64,000 nucleotides of DNA from Protopterus annectens (taxonomy: Eukaryota > Chordata > Ceratodontiformes > Protopteridae), in NCBI RefSeq assembly GCF_019279795.1, contig NC_056737.1:1191348560-1191412559 (forward strand). Reading direction: 5' to 3'. Of this stretch, positions 23,270-38,700 are shown piece by piece. Numbering within the stretch: position 1 is the first letter of the stretch; each line of letters opens with the position of its first letter. The translations under genes were made by a program, and so were the position numbers. Under the pieces are notes generated by a model, which saw nothing but the letters and a program-made list of their open reading frames with translations, did not search any database and had not been told where the DNA came from.

Positions 23270-23735
23270 TTAGGTGTCCAGCTGTTCCCCCCCCCTCCCC
23301 TTGTAGTTTTTTGAATGTTGATTTAATTCATGTTCAGTATTTTCACAATTTGTATTAGGGTTAAAGTTGTATGTATTTTTTGGACGGACCACTTGTTGTC
23401 CCATGATTTCACTCCCATTAGAGTTTACTTCCAAAATTGTGTCTTCATAAGATAAGCTTTTAGTCACCTCAGCATAACTGCCCATGTTATTTTGACCTAT
23501 AGTGTGTGTTTCCTTTGCTTGTGTTTCCCCTTCATTCCGGTGGAACCTCCCTTGGATGCCTCTCCTTCCAGTATACAGTTGTTGGTTAGGTGGCTTCTTG
23601 TATGCGTACCCCTCTCTGTATGCTTTTAGGTCCCTTTGCAATTTACCAATCTTCACAGTCCTAAGCTTTTCTAGTTGGTGTGCAATAGTAACAAATGACC
23701 TGTCATAGTGGTATTGAAAATGAGGAAAAACACAT
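23270..23735 (-). pseudogene. Penelope-like N-terminal region
   Basis: The open frame between a TAG near 23,735 and the TAA at 23,270-23,272. It includes FQYHYDRSFVTIAHQLEKLR, then a basic stretch and a polar, asparagine-rich stretch leading to EQLDT and the stop. The block before the TAG (LLEEVIRQDV) fits onto it after a one-base shift. It is the variable region N-terminal to the RT, with no catalytic motif of its own. Confidence 0.75.
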
Positions 23736-23774
23736 CCTGTCTAATGACCTCCTCTAGTAACTTAATTTCATTTG

Positions 23775-26700
23775 TACTAATACACATAAAGGTAATAGAC
23801 GTCTACCCACCCTTGCACTGATGTAATCTTTACTCCTACTGTTAGCATCAGTTACTAATACACATAAAGGTAACAGACCTCTGCCCACCCTTGCACTGAT
23901 GTAATCTTTACTTCTACTGTTGTCATCAGTTACTAATACACATAAAGGAAGCAGACCTCTGACCACCCTTGTACTGATGTAATCTTTACTCCTACTGTTG
24001 TCATCACTTACTAATACACATAAAGGTAACAGACCTCTGCACACCATTGTGGTGATGTAATCTTTACTCCTACTGTTGTCATCAGTTACTAATACACATA
24101 AAGGTAACAGACCTCTGCTCTCCCTTGCACTGATGTAATCTTAACTCCTACTGTTGGCATCAGTTACTAATACACATAAAGGTAACAGACCTCTGCCCAC
24201 CCTTGCACTGATGTAATCTTTACTCCTTATGTTGGCATCAGTTACTAATACACATAAAGGTAGCAGACCTCTGCCCACCCTTGCACTGATGTAATCTTTA
24301 CTTCTACTGTTGGCATCAGTTACTAATACACATAAAGGTAACAGACCTCTGCCCACCCTTGCACTGATGTAATCTTTACTCCTACTGTTGGCATCAGTTA
24401 CTAATACACATAAAGGTAACAGACCTCTGCCCAACCTTGCACTGATGTAATCTTCACTCCTACTGTTGTCATCAGTTACTAATACACATAAAGGTAGCAG
24501 ACCTCTGCCCACCCTTGCACTGATGTAATCTTTACTCCTACTGTTGTCATCACTTACTAATACACATAAAGGTAACAGACCTCTGCCCACCCTTGCACTG
24601 ATGTAATCTTTACTCCTACTGTTGGCATCAGTTACTAATACACATAAAGGTAACAGACCTCTGCCCACCCTTGCACTGATGTAATCTTTACTCCTACTGT
24701 TGTCATCAGTTACTAATACACATAAAGGTAACAGACCTCTGCCCACCCTTGCACTGATGTAATCTTTACTCCTACTGTTGGCATCAGTTACTAATACACA
24801 TAAAGGTAACAGACCTCTGCCCACCCTTGCACTGATGTAATCTTTACTCCTACTGTTGGCATCAGTTACTAATACACATAAAGGTAACAGACCTCTGCCC
24901 ACCCTTGCACTGATGTAATCTTTACTCCTACTGTTGGCATCAGTTACTAATACACATAAAGGTAACAGACCTCTGCCCACCCTTGCACTGATGTAATCTT
25001 TACTCCTACTGTTGGCATCAGTTACTAATACACATAAAGGTAACAGACCTCTGCCCACCCTTGCACTGATGTAATCTTTACTCCTACTGTTGGCATCAGT
25101 TACTAATACACATAAAGGTAACAGACCTCTGCCCACCCTTGCACTGATGTAATCTTTACTCCTACTGTTGTCATCAGTTACTAATACACATAAAGGTAAC
25201 AGACCTCTGCCCACCCTTGCACTGATGTAATCTTTACTCCTACTGTTGTCATCAGTTACTAATACACATAAAGGTAACAGACCTCTGCCCACCCTTGCAC
25301 TGATGTAATCTTTACTCCTACTGTTGTCATCAGTTACTAATACACATAAAGGTAACAGACCTCTGCCCACCCTTGCACTGATGTAATCTTTACTCCTACT
25401 GTTGGCATCAGTTACTAATACACATAAAGGTAACAGACCTCTGCCCACCCTTGCACTGATGTAATCTTTACTCCTACTGTTGGCATCAGTTACTAATACA
25501 CATAAAGGTAACAGACCTCTGCCCACCCTTGCACTGATGTAATCTTTACTCCTACTGTTGGCATCAGTTACTAATACACATAAAGGTAACAGACCTCTGC
25601 CCACCCTTGCACTGATGTAATCTTTACTCCTACTGTTGGCATCAGTTACTAATACACATAAAGGTAACAGACCTCTGCCCACCCTTGCACTGATGTAATC
25701 TTTACTCCTACTGTTGTCATCAGTTACTAATACACATAAAGGTAACAGACCTCTGCCCACCCTTGCACTGATGTAATCTTTACTCCTACTGTTGTCATCA
25801 GTTACTAATACACATAAAGGTAACAGACCTCTGCCCACCCTTGCACTGATGTAATCTTTACTCCTACTGTTGTCATCAGTTACTAATACACATAAAGGTA
25901 ACAGACCTCTGCCCACCCTTGCACTGATGTAATCTTTACTCCTACTGTTGTCATCAGTTACTAATACACATAAAGGTAACAGACCTCTGCCCACCCTTGC
26001 ACTGATGTAATCTTTACTCCTACTGTTGGCATCAGTTACTAATACACATAAAGGTAACAGACCTCTGCCCACCCTTGCACTGATGTAATCTTTACTCCTA
26101 CTGTTGGCATCAGTTACTAATACACATAAAGGTAACAGACCTCTGCCCACCCTTGCACTGATGTAATCTTTACTCCTACTGTTGTCATCAGTTACTAATA
26201 CACATAAAGGTAACAGACCTCTGCCCACCCTTGCACTGATGTAATCTTTACTCCTACTGTTGGCATCAGTTACTAATACACATAAAGGTAACAGACCTCT
26301 GCCCACCCTTGCACTGATGTAATCTTTACTCCTACTGTTGTCATCAGTTACTAATACACATAAAGGTAACAGACCTCTGCCCACCCTTGCACTGATGTAA
26401 TCTTTACTCCTACTGTTGGCATCAGTTACTAATACACATAAAGGTAACAGACCTCTGCCCACCCTTGCACTGATGTAATCTTTACTCCTACTGTTGGCAT
26501 CAGTTACTAATACACATAAAGGTAACAGACCTCTGCCCACCCTTGCACTGATGTAATCTTTACTCCTACTGTTGGCATCAGTTACTAATACACATAAAGG
26601 TAACAGACCTCTGCCCACCCTTGCACTGATGTAATCTTTACTCCTACTGTTGGCATCAGTTACTAATACACATAAAGGTAACAGACCTCTGCCCACCCTT

Positions 26701-29700
26701 GCACTGATGTAATCTTTACTCCTACTGTTGGCATCAGTTACTAATACACATAAAGGTAACAGACCTCTGCCCACCCTTGCACTGATGTAATCTTTACTCC
26801 TACTGTTGGCATCAGTTACTAATACACATAAAGGTAACAGACCTCTGCCCACCCTTGCACTGATGTAATCTTTACTCCTACTGTTGGCATCAGTTACTAA
26901 TACACATAAAGGTAACAGACCTCTGCCCACCCTTGCACTGATGTAATCTTTACTCCTACTGTTGGCATCAGTTACTAATACACATAAAGGTAACAGACCT
27001 CTGCCCACCCTTGCACTGATGTAATCTTTACTCCTACTGTTGGCATCAGTTACTAATACACATAAAGGTAACAGACCTCTGCCCACCCTTGCACTGATGT
27101 AATCTTTACTCCTACTGTTGGCATCAGTTACTAATACACATAAAGGTAACAGACCTCTGCCCACCCTTGCACTGATGTAATCTTTACTCCTACTGTTGGC
27201 ATCAGTTACTAATACACATAAAGGTAACAGACCTCTGCCCACCCTTGCACTGATGTAATCTTTACTCCTACTGTTGGCATCAGTTACTAATACACATAAA
27301 GGTAACAGACCTCTGCCCACCCTTGCACTGATGTAATCTTTACTCCTACTGTTGGCATCAGTTACTAATACACATAAAGGTAACAGACCTCTGCCCACCC
27401 TTGCACTGATGTAATCTTTACTCCTACTGTTGGCATCAGTTACTAATACACATAAAGGTAACAGACCTCTGCCCACCCTTGCACTGATGTAATCTTTACT
27501 CCTACTGTTGGCATCAGTTACTAATACACATAAAGGTAACAGACCTCTGCCCACCCTTGCACTGATGTAATCTTTACTCCTACTGTTGGCATCAGTTACT
27601 AATACACATAAAGGTAACAGACCTCTGCCCACCCTTGCACTGATGTAATCTTTACTCCTACTGTTGGCATCAGTTACTAATACACATAAAGGTAACAGAC
27701 CTCTGCCCACCCTTGCACTGATGTAATCTTTACTCCTACTGTTGGCATCAGTTACTAATACACATAAAGGTAACAGACCTCTGCCCACCCTTGCACTGAT
27801 GTAATCTTTACTCCTACTGTTGGCATCAGTTACTAATACACATAAAGGTAACAGACCTCTGCCCACCCTTGCACTGATGTAATCTTTACTCCTACTGTTG
27901 GCATCAGTTACTAATACACATAAAGGTAACAGACCTCTGCCCACCCTTGCACTGATGTAATCTTTACTCCTACTGTTGGCATCAGTTACTAATACACATA
28001 AAGGTAACAGACCTCTGCCCACCCTTGCACTGATGTAATCTTTACTCCTACTGTTGTCATCAGTTACTAATACACATAAAGGTAACAGACCTCTGCCCAC
28101 CCTTGCACTGATGTAATCTTTACTCCTACTGTTGTCATCAGTTACTAATACACATAAAGGTAACAGACCTCTGCCCACCCTTGCACTGATGTAATCTTTA
28201 CTCCTACTGTTGGCATCAGTTACTAATACACATAAAGGTAACAGACCTCTGCCCACCCTTGCACTGATGTAATCTTTACTCCTACTGTTGGCATCAGTTA
28301 CTAATACACATAAAGGTAACAGACCTCTGCCCACCCTTGCACTGATGTAATCTTTACTCCTACTGTTGGCATCAGTTACTAATACACATAAAGGTAACAG
28401 ACCTCTGCCCACCCTTGCACTGATGTAATCTTTACTCCTACTGTTGGCATCAGTTACTAATACACATAAAGGTAACAGACCTCTGCCCACCCTTGCACTG
28501 ATGTAATCTTTACTCCTACTGTTGGCATCAGTTACTAATACACATAAAGGTAACAGACCTCTGCCCACCCTTGCACTGATGTAATCTTTACTCCTACTGT
28601 TGGCATCAGTTACTAATACACATAAAGGTAACAGACCTCTGCCCACCCTTGCACTGATGTAATCTTTACTCCTACTGTTGGCATCAGTTACTAATACACA
28701 TAAAGGTAACAGACCTCTGCCCACCCTTGCACTGATGTAATCTTTACTCCTACTGTTGGCATCAGTTACTAATACACATAAAGGTAACAGACCTCTGCCC
28801 ACCCTTGCACTGATGTAATCTTTACTCCTACTGTTGGCATCAGTTACTAATACACATAAAGGTAACAGACCTCTGCCCACCCTTGCACTGATGTAATCTT
28901 TACTCCTACTGTTGGCATCAGTTACTAATACACATAAAGGTAACAGACCTCTGCCCACCCTTGCACTGATGTAATCTTTACTCCTACTGTTGGCATCAGT
29001 TACTAATACACATAAAGGTAACAGACCTCTGCCCACCCTTGCACTGATGTAATCTTTACTCCTACTGTTGGCATCAGTTACTAATACACATAAAGGTAAC
29101 AGACCTCTGCCCACCCTTGCACTGATGTAATCTTTACTCCTACTGTTGGCATCAGTTACTAATACACATAAAGGTAACAGACCTCTGCCCACCCTTGCAC
29201 TGATGTAATCTTTACTCCTACTGTTGGCATCAGTTACTAATACACATAAAGGTAACAGACCTCTGCCCACCCTTGCACTGATGTAATCTTTACTCCTACT
29301 GTTGGCATCAGTTACTAATACACATAAAGGTAACAGACCTCTGCCCACCCTTGCACTGATGTAATCTTTACTCCTACTGTTGGCATCAGTTACTAATACA
29401 CATAAAGGTAACAGACCTCTGCCCACCCTTGCACTGATGTAATCTTTACTCCTACTGTTGGCATCAGTTACTAATACACATAAAGGTAACAGACCTCTGC
29501 CCACCCTTGCACTGATGTAATCTTTACTCCTACTGTTGGCATCAGTTACTAATACACATAAAGGTAACAGACCTCTGCCCACCCTTGCACTGATGTAATC
29601 TTTACTCCTACTGTTGGCATCAGTTACTAATACACATAAAGGTAACAGACCTCTGCCCACCCTTGCACTGATGTAATCTTTACTCCTACTGTTGTCATCA

Positions 29701-32700
29701 GTTACTAATACACATAAAGGTAACAGACCTCTGCCCACCCTTGCACTGATGTAATCTTTACTCCTACTGTTGGCATCAGTTACTAATACACATAAAGGTA
29801 ACAGACCTCTGCCCACCCTTGCACTGATGTAATCTTTACTCCTACTGTTGGCATCAGTTACTAATACACATAAAGGTAACAGACCTCTGCCCACCCTTGC
29901 ACTGATGTAATCTTTACTCCTACTGTTGTCATCAGTTACTAATACACATAAAGGTAACAGACCTCTGCCCACCCTTGCACTGATGTAATCTTTACTCCTA
30001 CTGTTGGCATCAGTTACTAATACACATAAAGGTAACAGACCTCTGCCCACCCTTGCACTGATGTAATCTTTACTCCTACTGTTGGCATCAGTTACTAATA
30101 CACATAAAGGTAACAGACCTCTGCCCACCCTTGCACTGATGTAATCTTTACTCCTACTGTTGGCATCAGTTACTAATACACATAAAGGTAACAGACCTCT
30201 GCCCACCCTTGCACTGATGTAATCTTTACTCCTACTGTTGGCATCAGTTACTAATACACATAAAGGTAACAGACCTCTGCCCACCCTTGCACTGATGTAA
30301 TCTTTACTCCTACTGTTGGCATCAGTTACTAATACACATAAAGGTAACAGACCTCTGCCCACCCTTGCACTGATGTAATCTTTACTCCTACTGTTGGCAT
30401 CAGTTACTAATACACATAAAGGTAACAGACCTCTGCCCACCCTTGCACTGATGTAATCTTTACTCCTACTGTTGGCATCAGTTACTAATACACATAAAGG
30501 TAACAGACCTCTGCCCACCCTTGCACTGATGTAATCTTTACTCCTACTGTTGGCATCAGTTACTAATACACATAAAGGTAACAGACCTCTGCCCACCCTT
30601 GCACTGATGTAATCTTTACTCCTACTGTTGGCATCAGTTACTAATACACATAAAGGTAACAGACCTCTGCCCACCCTTGCACTGATGTAATCTTTACTCC
30701 TACTGTTGGCATCAGTTACTAATACACATAAAGGTAACAGACCTCTGCCCACCCTTGCACTGATGTAATCTTTACTCCTACTGTTGGCATCAGTTACTAA
30801 TACACATAAAGGTAACAGACCTCTGCCCACCCTTGCACTGATGTAATCTTTACTCCTACTGTTGGCATCAGTTACTAATACACATAAAGGTAACAGACCT
30901 CTGCCCACCCTTGCACTGATGTAATCTTTACTCCTACTGTTGGCATCAGTTACTAATACACATAAAGGTAACAGACCTCTGCCCACCCTTGCACTGATGT
31001 AATCTTTACTCCTACTGTTGGCATCAGTTACTAATACACATAAAGGTAACAGACCTCTGCCCACCCTTGCACTGATGTAATCTTTACTCCTACTGTTGGC
31101 ATCAGTTACTAATACACATAAAGGTAACAGACCTCTGCCCACCCTTGCACTGATGTAATCTTTACTCCTACTGTTGGCATCAGTTACTAATACACATAAA
31201 GGTAACAGACCTCTGCCCACCCTTGCACTGATGTAATCTTTACTCCTACTGTTGGCATCAGTTACTAATACACATAAAGGTAACAGACCTCTGCCCACCC
31301 TTGCACTGATGTAATCTTTACTCCTACTGTTGGCATCAGTTACTAATACACATAAAGGTAACAGACCTCTGCCCACCCTTGCACTGATGTAATCTTTACT
31401 CCTACTGTTGGCATCAGTTACTAATACACATAAAGGTAACAGACCTCTGCCCACCCTTGCACTGATGTAATCTTTACTCCTACTGTTGGCATCAGTTACT
31501 AATACACATAAAGGTAACAGACCTCTGCCCACCCTTGCACTGATGTAATCTTTACTCCTACTGTTGGCATCAGTTACTAATACACATAAAGGTAACAGAC
31601 CTCTGCCCACCCTTGCACTGATGTAATCTTTACTCCTACTGTTGGCATCAGTTACTAATACACATAAAGGTAACAGACCTCTGCCCACCCTTGCACTGAT
31701 GTAATCTTTACTCCTACTGTTGGCATCAGTTACTAATACACATAAAGGTAACAGACCTCTGCCCACCCTTGCACTGATGTAATCTTTACTCCTACTGTTG
31801 GCATCAGTTACTAATACACATAAAGGTAACAGACCTCTGCCCACCCTTGCACTGATGTAATCTTTACTCCTACTGTTGGCATCAGTTACTAATACACATA
31901 AAGGTAACAGACCTCTGCCCACCCTTGCACTGATGTAATCTTTACTCCTACTGTTGGCATCAGTTACTAATACACATAAAGGTAACAGACCTCTGCCCAC
32001 CCTTGCACTGATGTAATCTTTACTCCTACTGTTGGCATCAGTTACTAATACACATAAAGGTAACAGACCTCTGCCCACCCTTGCACTGATGTAATCTTTA
32101 CTCCTACTGTTGGCATCAGTTACTAATACACATAAAGGTAACAGACCTCTGCCCACCCTTGCACTGATGTAATCTTTACTCCTACTGTTGGCATCAGTTA
32201 CTAATACACATAAAGGTAACAGACCTCTGCCCACCCTTGCACTGATGTAATCTTTACTCCTACTGTTGGCATCAGTTACTAATACACATAAAGGTAACAG
32301 ACCTCTGCCCACCCTTGCACTGATGTAATCTTTACTCCTACTGTTGGCATCAGTTACTAATACACATAAAGGTAACAGACCTCTGCCCACCCTTGCACTG
32401 ATGTAATCTTTACTCCTACTGTTGGCATCAGTTACTAATACACATAAAGGTAACAGACCTCTGCCCACCCTTGCACTGATGTAATCTTTACTCCTACTGT
32501 TGGCATCAGTTACTAATACACATAAAGGTAACAGACCTCTGCCCACCCTTGCACTGATGTAATCTTTACTCCTACTGTTGGCATCAGTTACTAATACACA
32601 TAAAGGTAACAGACCTCTGCCCACCCTTGCACTGATGTAATCTTTACTCCTACTGTTGGCATCAGTTACTAATACACATAAAGGTAACAGACCTCTGCCC

Positions 32701-35700
32701 ACCCTTGCACTGATGTAATCTTTACTCCTACTGTTGGCATCAGTTACTAATACACATAAAGGTAACAGACCTCTGCCCACCCTTGCACTGATGTAATCTT
32801 TACTCCTACTGTTGGCATCAGTTACTAATACACATAAAGGTAACAGACCTCTGCCCACCCTTGCACTGATGTAATCTTTACTCCTACTGTTGGCATCAGT
32901 TACTAATACACATAAAGGTAACAGACCTCTGCCCACCCTTGCACTGATGTAATCTTTACTCCTACTGTTGGCATCAGTTACTAATACACATAAAGGTAAC
33001 AGACCTCTGCCCACCCTTGCACTGATGTAATCTTTACTCCTACTGTTGGCATCAGTTACTAATACACATAAAGGTAACAGACCTCTGCCCACCCTTGCAC
33101 TGATGTAATCTTTACTCCTACTGTTGGCATCAGTTACTAATACACATAAAGGTAACAGACCTCTGCCCACCCTTGCACTGATGTAATCTTTACTCCTACT
33201 GTTGGCATCAGTTACTAATACACATAAAGGTAACAGACCTCTGCCCACCCTTGCACTGATGTAATCTTTACTCCTACTGTTGGCATCAGTTACTAATACA
33301 CATAAAGGTAACAGACCTCTGCCCACCCTTGCACTGATGTAATCTTTACTCCTACTGTTGGCATCAGTTACTAATACACATAAAGGTAACAGACCTCTGC
33401 CCACCCTTGCACTGATGTAATCTTTACTCCTACTGTTGTCATCAGTTACTAATACACATAAAGGTAACAGACCTCTGCCCACCCTTGCACTGATGTAATC
33501 TTTACTCCTACTGTTGGCATCAGTTACTAATACACATAAAGGTAACAGACCTCTGCCCACCCTTGCACTGATGTAATCTTTACTCCTACTGTTGGCATCA
33601 GTTACTAATACACATAAAGGTAACAGACCTCTGCCCACCCTTGCACTGATGTAATCTTTACTCCTACTGTTGGCATCAGTTACTAATACACATAAAGGTA
33701 ACAGACCTCTGCCCACCCTTGCACTGATGTAATCTTTACTCCTACTGTTGGCATCAGTTACTAATACACATAAAGGTAACAGACCTCTGCCCACCCTTGC
33801 ACTGATGTAATCTTTACTCCTACTGTTGGCATCAGTTACTAATACACATAAAGGTAACAGACCTCTGCCCACCCTTGCACTGATGTAATCTTTACTCCTA
33901 CTGTTGGCATCAGTTACTAATACACATAAAGGTAACAGACCTCTGCCCACCCTTGCACTGATGTAATCTTTACTCCTACTGTTGGCATCAGTTACTAATA
34001 CACATAAAGGTAACAGACCTCTGCCCACCCTTGCACTGATGTAATCTTTACTCCTACTGTTGGCATCAGTTACTAATACACATAAAGGTAACAGACCTCT
34101 GCCCACCCTTGCACTGATGTAATCTTTACTCCTACTGTTGGCATCAGTTACTAATACACATAAAGGTAACAGACCTCTGCCCACCCTTGCACTGATGTAA
34201 TCTTTACTCCTACTGTTGGCATCAGTTACTAATACACATAAAGGTAACAGACCTCTGCCCACCCTTGCACTGATGTAATCTTTACTCCTACTGTTGGCAT
34301 CAGTTACTAATACACATAAAGGTAACAGACCTCTGCCCACCCTTGCACTGATGTAATCTTTACTCCTACTGTTGGCATCAGTTACTAATACACATAAAGG
34401 TAACAGACCTCTGCCCACCCTTGCACTGATGTAATCTTTACTCCTACTGTTGGCATCAGTTACTAATACACATAAAGGTAACAGACCTCTGCCCACCCTT
34501 GCACTGATGTAATCTTTACTCCTACTGTTGGCATCAGTTACTAATACACATAAAGGTAACAGACCTCTGCCCACCCTTGCACTGATGTAATCTTTACTCC
34601 TACTGTTGGCATCAGTTACTAATACACATAAAGGTAACAGACCTCTGCCCACCCTTGCACTGATGTAATCTTTACTCCTACTGTTGGCATCAGTTACTAA
34701 TACACATAAAGGTAACAGACCTCTGCCCACCCTTGCACTGATGTAATCTTTACTCCTACTGTTGGCATCAGTTACTAATACACATAAAGGTAACAGACCT
34801 CTGCCCACCCTTGCACTGATGTAATCTTTACTCCTACTGTTGGCATCAGTTACTAATACACATAAAGGTAACAGACCTCTGCCCACCCTTGCACTGATGT
34901 AATCTTTACTCCTACTGTTGGCATCAGTTACTAATACACATAAAGGTAACAGACCTCTGCCCACCCTTGCACTGATGTAATCTTTACTCCTACTGTTGGC
35001 ATCAGTTACTAATACACATAAAGGTAACAGACCTCTGCCCACCCTTGCACTGATGTAATCTTTACTCCTACTGTTGGCATCAGTTACTAATACACATAAA
35101 GGTAACAGACCTCTGCCCACCCTTGCACTGATGTAATCTTTACTCCTACTGTTGGCATCAGTTACTAATACACATAAAGGTAACAGACCTCTGCCCACCC
35201 TTGCACTGATGTAATCTTTACTCCTACTGTTGGCATCAGTTACTAATACACATAAAGGTAACAGACCTCTGCCCACCCTTGCACTGATGTAATCTTTACT
35301 CCTACTGTTGGCATCAGTTACTAATACACATAAAGGTAACAGACCTCTGCCCACCCTTGCACTGATGTAATCTTTACTCCTACTGTTGGCATCAGTTACT
35401 AATACACATAAAGGTAACAGACCTCTGCCCACCCTTGCACTGATGTAATCTTTACTCCTACTGTTGGCATCAGTTACTAATACACATAAAGGTAACAGAC
35501 CTCTGCCCACCCTTGCACTGATGTAATCTTTACTCCTACTGTTGGCATCAGTTACTAATACACATAAAGGTAACAGACCTCTGCCCACCCTTGCACTGAT
35601 GTAATCTTTACTCCTACTGTTGGCATCAGTTACTAATACACATAAAGGTAACAGACCTCTGCCCACCCTTGCACTGATGTAATCTTTACTCCTACTGTTG

Positions 35701-38700
35701 GCATCAGTTACTAATACACATAAAGGTAACAGACCTCTGCCCACCCTTGCACTGATGTAATCTTTACTCCTACTGTTGGCATCAGTTACTAATACACATA
35801 AAGGTAACAGACCTCTGCCCACCCTTGCACTGATGTAATCTTTACTCCTACTGTTGGCATCAGTTACTAATACACATAAAGGTAACAGACCTCTGCCCAC
35901 CCTTGCACTGATGTAATCTTTACTCCTACTGTTGGCATCAGTTACTAATACACATAAAGGTAACAGACCTCTGCCCACCCTTGCACTGATGTAATCTTTA
36001 CTCCTACTGTTGGCATCAGTTACTAATACACATAAAGGTAACAGACCTCTGCCCACCCTTGCACTGATGTAATCTTTACTCCTACTGTTGGCATCAGTTA
36101 CTAATACACATAAAGGTAACAGACCTCTGCCCACCCTTGCACTGATGTAATCTTTACTCCTACTGTTGGCATCAGTTACTAATACACATAAAGGTAACAG
36201 ACCTCTGCCCACCCTTGCACTGATGTAATCTTTACTCCTACTGTTGGCATCAGTTACTAATACACATAAAGGTAACAGACCTCTGCCCACCCTTGCACTG
36301 ATGTAATCTTTACTCCTACTGTTGGCATCAGTTACTAATACACATAAAGGTAACAGACCTCTGCCCACCCTTGCACTGATGTAATCTTTACTCCTACTGT
36401 TGGCATCAGTTACTAATACACATAAAGGTAACAGACCTCTGCCCACCCTTGCACTGATGTAATCTTTACTCCTACTGTTGGCATCAGTTACTAATACACA
36501 TAAAGGTAACAGACCTCTGCCCACCCTTGCACTGATGTAATCTTTACTCCTACTGTTGGCATCAGTTACTAATACACATAAAGGTAACAGACCTCTGCCC
36601 ACCCTTGCACTGATGTAATCTTTACTCCTACTGTTGGCATCAGTTACTAATACACATAAAGGTAACAGACCTCTGCCCACCCTTGCACTGATGTAATCTT
36701 TACTCCTACTGTTGGCATCAGTTACTAATACACATAAAGGTAACAGACCTCTGCCCACCCTTGCACTGATGTAATCTTTACTCCTACTGTTGGCATCAGT
36801 TACTAATACACATAAAGGTAACAGACCTCTGCCCACCCTTGCACTGATGTAATCTTTACTCCTACTGTTGGCATCAGTTACTAATACACATAAAGGTAAC
36901 AGACCTCTGCCCACCCTTGCACTGATGTAATCTTTACTCCTACTGTTGGCATCAGTTACTAATACACATAAAGGTAACAGACCTCTGCCCACCCTTGCAC
37001 TGATGTAATCTTTACTCCTACTGTTGGCATCAGTTACTAATACACATAAAGGTAACAGACCTCTGCCCACCCTTGCACTGATGTAATCTTTACTCCTACT
37101 GTTGGCATCAGTTACTAATACACATAAAGGTAACAGACCTCTGCCCACCCTTGCACTGATGTAATCTTTACTCCTACTGTTGGCATCAGTTACTAATACA
37201 CATAAAGGTAACAGACCTCTGCCCACCCTTGCACTGATGTAATCTTTACTCCTACTGTTGGCATCAGTTACTAATACACATAAAGGTAACAGACCTCTGC
37301 CCACCCTTGCACTGATGTAATCTTTACTCCTACTGTTGGCATCAGTTACTAATACACATAAAGGTAACAGACCTCTGCCCACCCTTGCACTGATGTAATC
37401 TTTACTCCTACTGTTGGCATCAGTTACTAATACACATAAAGGTAACAGACCTCTGCCCACCCTTGCACTGATGTAATCTTTACTCCTACTGTTGGCATCA
37501 GTTACTAATACACATAAAGGTAACAGACCTCTGCCCACCCTTGCACTGATGTAATCTTTACTCCTACTGTTGGCATCAGTTACTAATACACATAAAGGTA
37601 ACAGACCTCTGCCCACCCTTGCACTGATGTAATCTTTACTCCTACTGTTGGCATCAGTTACTAATACACATAAAGGTAACAGACCTCTGCCCACCCTTGC
37701 ACTGATGTAATCTTTACTCCTACTGTTGGCATCAGTTACTAATACACATAAAGGTAACAGACCTCTGCCCACCCTTGCACTGATGTAATCTTTACTCCTA
37801 CTGTTGGCATCAGTTACTAATACACATAAAGGTAACAGACCTCTGCCCACCCTTGCACTGATGTAATCTTTACTCCTACTGTTGGCATCAGTTACTAATA
37901 CACATAAAGGTAACAGACCTCTGCCCACCCTTGCACTGATGTAATCTTTACTCCTACTGTTGGCATCAGTTACTAATACACATAAAGGTAACAGACCTCT
38001 GCCCACCCTTGCACTGATGTAATCTTTACTCCTACTGTTGGCATCAGTTACTAATACACATAAAGGTAACAGACCTCTGCCCACCCTTGCACTGATGTAA
38101 TCTTTACTCCTACTGTTGGCATCAGTTACTAATACACATAAAGGTAACAGACCTCTGCCCACCCTTGCACTGATGTAATCTTTACTCCTACTGTTGGCAT
38201 CAGTTACTAATACACATAAAGGTAACAGACCTCTGCCCACCCTTGCACTGATGTAATCTTTACTCCTACTGTTGGCATCAGTTACTAATACACATAAAGG
38301 TAACAGACCTCTGCCCACCCTTGCACTGATGTAATCTTTACTCCTACTGTTGGCATCAGTTACTAATACACATAAAGGTAACAGACCTCTGCCCACCCTT
38401 GCACTGATGTAATCTTTACTCCTACTGTTGGCATCAGTTACTAATACACATAAAGGTAACAGACCTCTGCCCACCCTTGCACTGATGTAATCTTTACTCC
38501 TACTGTTGGCATCAGTTACTAATACACATAAAGGTAACAGACCTCTGCCCACCCTTGCACTGATGTAATCTTTACTCCTACTGTTGGCATCAGTTACTAA
38601 TACACATAAAGGTAACAGACCTCTGCCCACCCTTGCACTGATGTAATCTTTACTCCTACTGTTGGCATCAGTTACTAATACACATAAAGGTAACAGACCT

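Larger units (their letters stand above)
19353..23774 (-). mobile_element. Penelope-like retroelement inserted in the 78-bp array
   Basis: A 4,422-bp element on the minus strand, bounded by a 19-bp target duplication. The coding region encodes an N-terminal domain, a Penelope-type RT and a C-terminal GIY-YIG endonuclease, followed by about 1.5 kb of 3' region. The element begins directly with coding sequence (NEIKLLEEVIRQDV next to the right junction), so it is 5'-truncated. The reading frame is broken by a probable single-base shift near 23,725, an in-frame TAA at 23,270-23,272 and a single-base shift near 22,385. It is otherwise well preserved, pointing to a fairly recent insertion. The insertion is younger than the array it splits. 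Confidence 0.92.
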
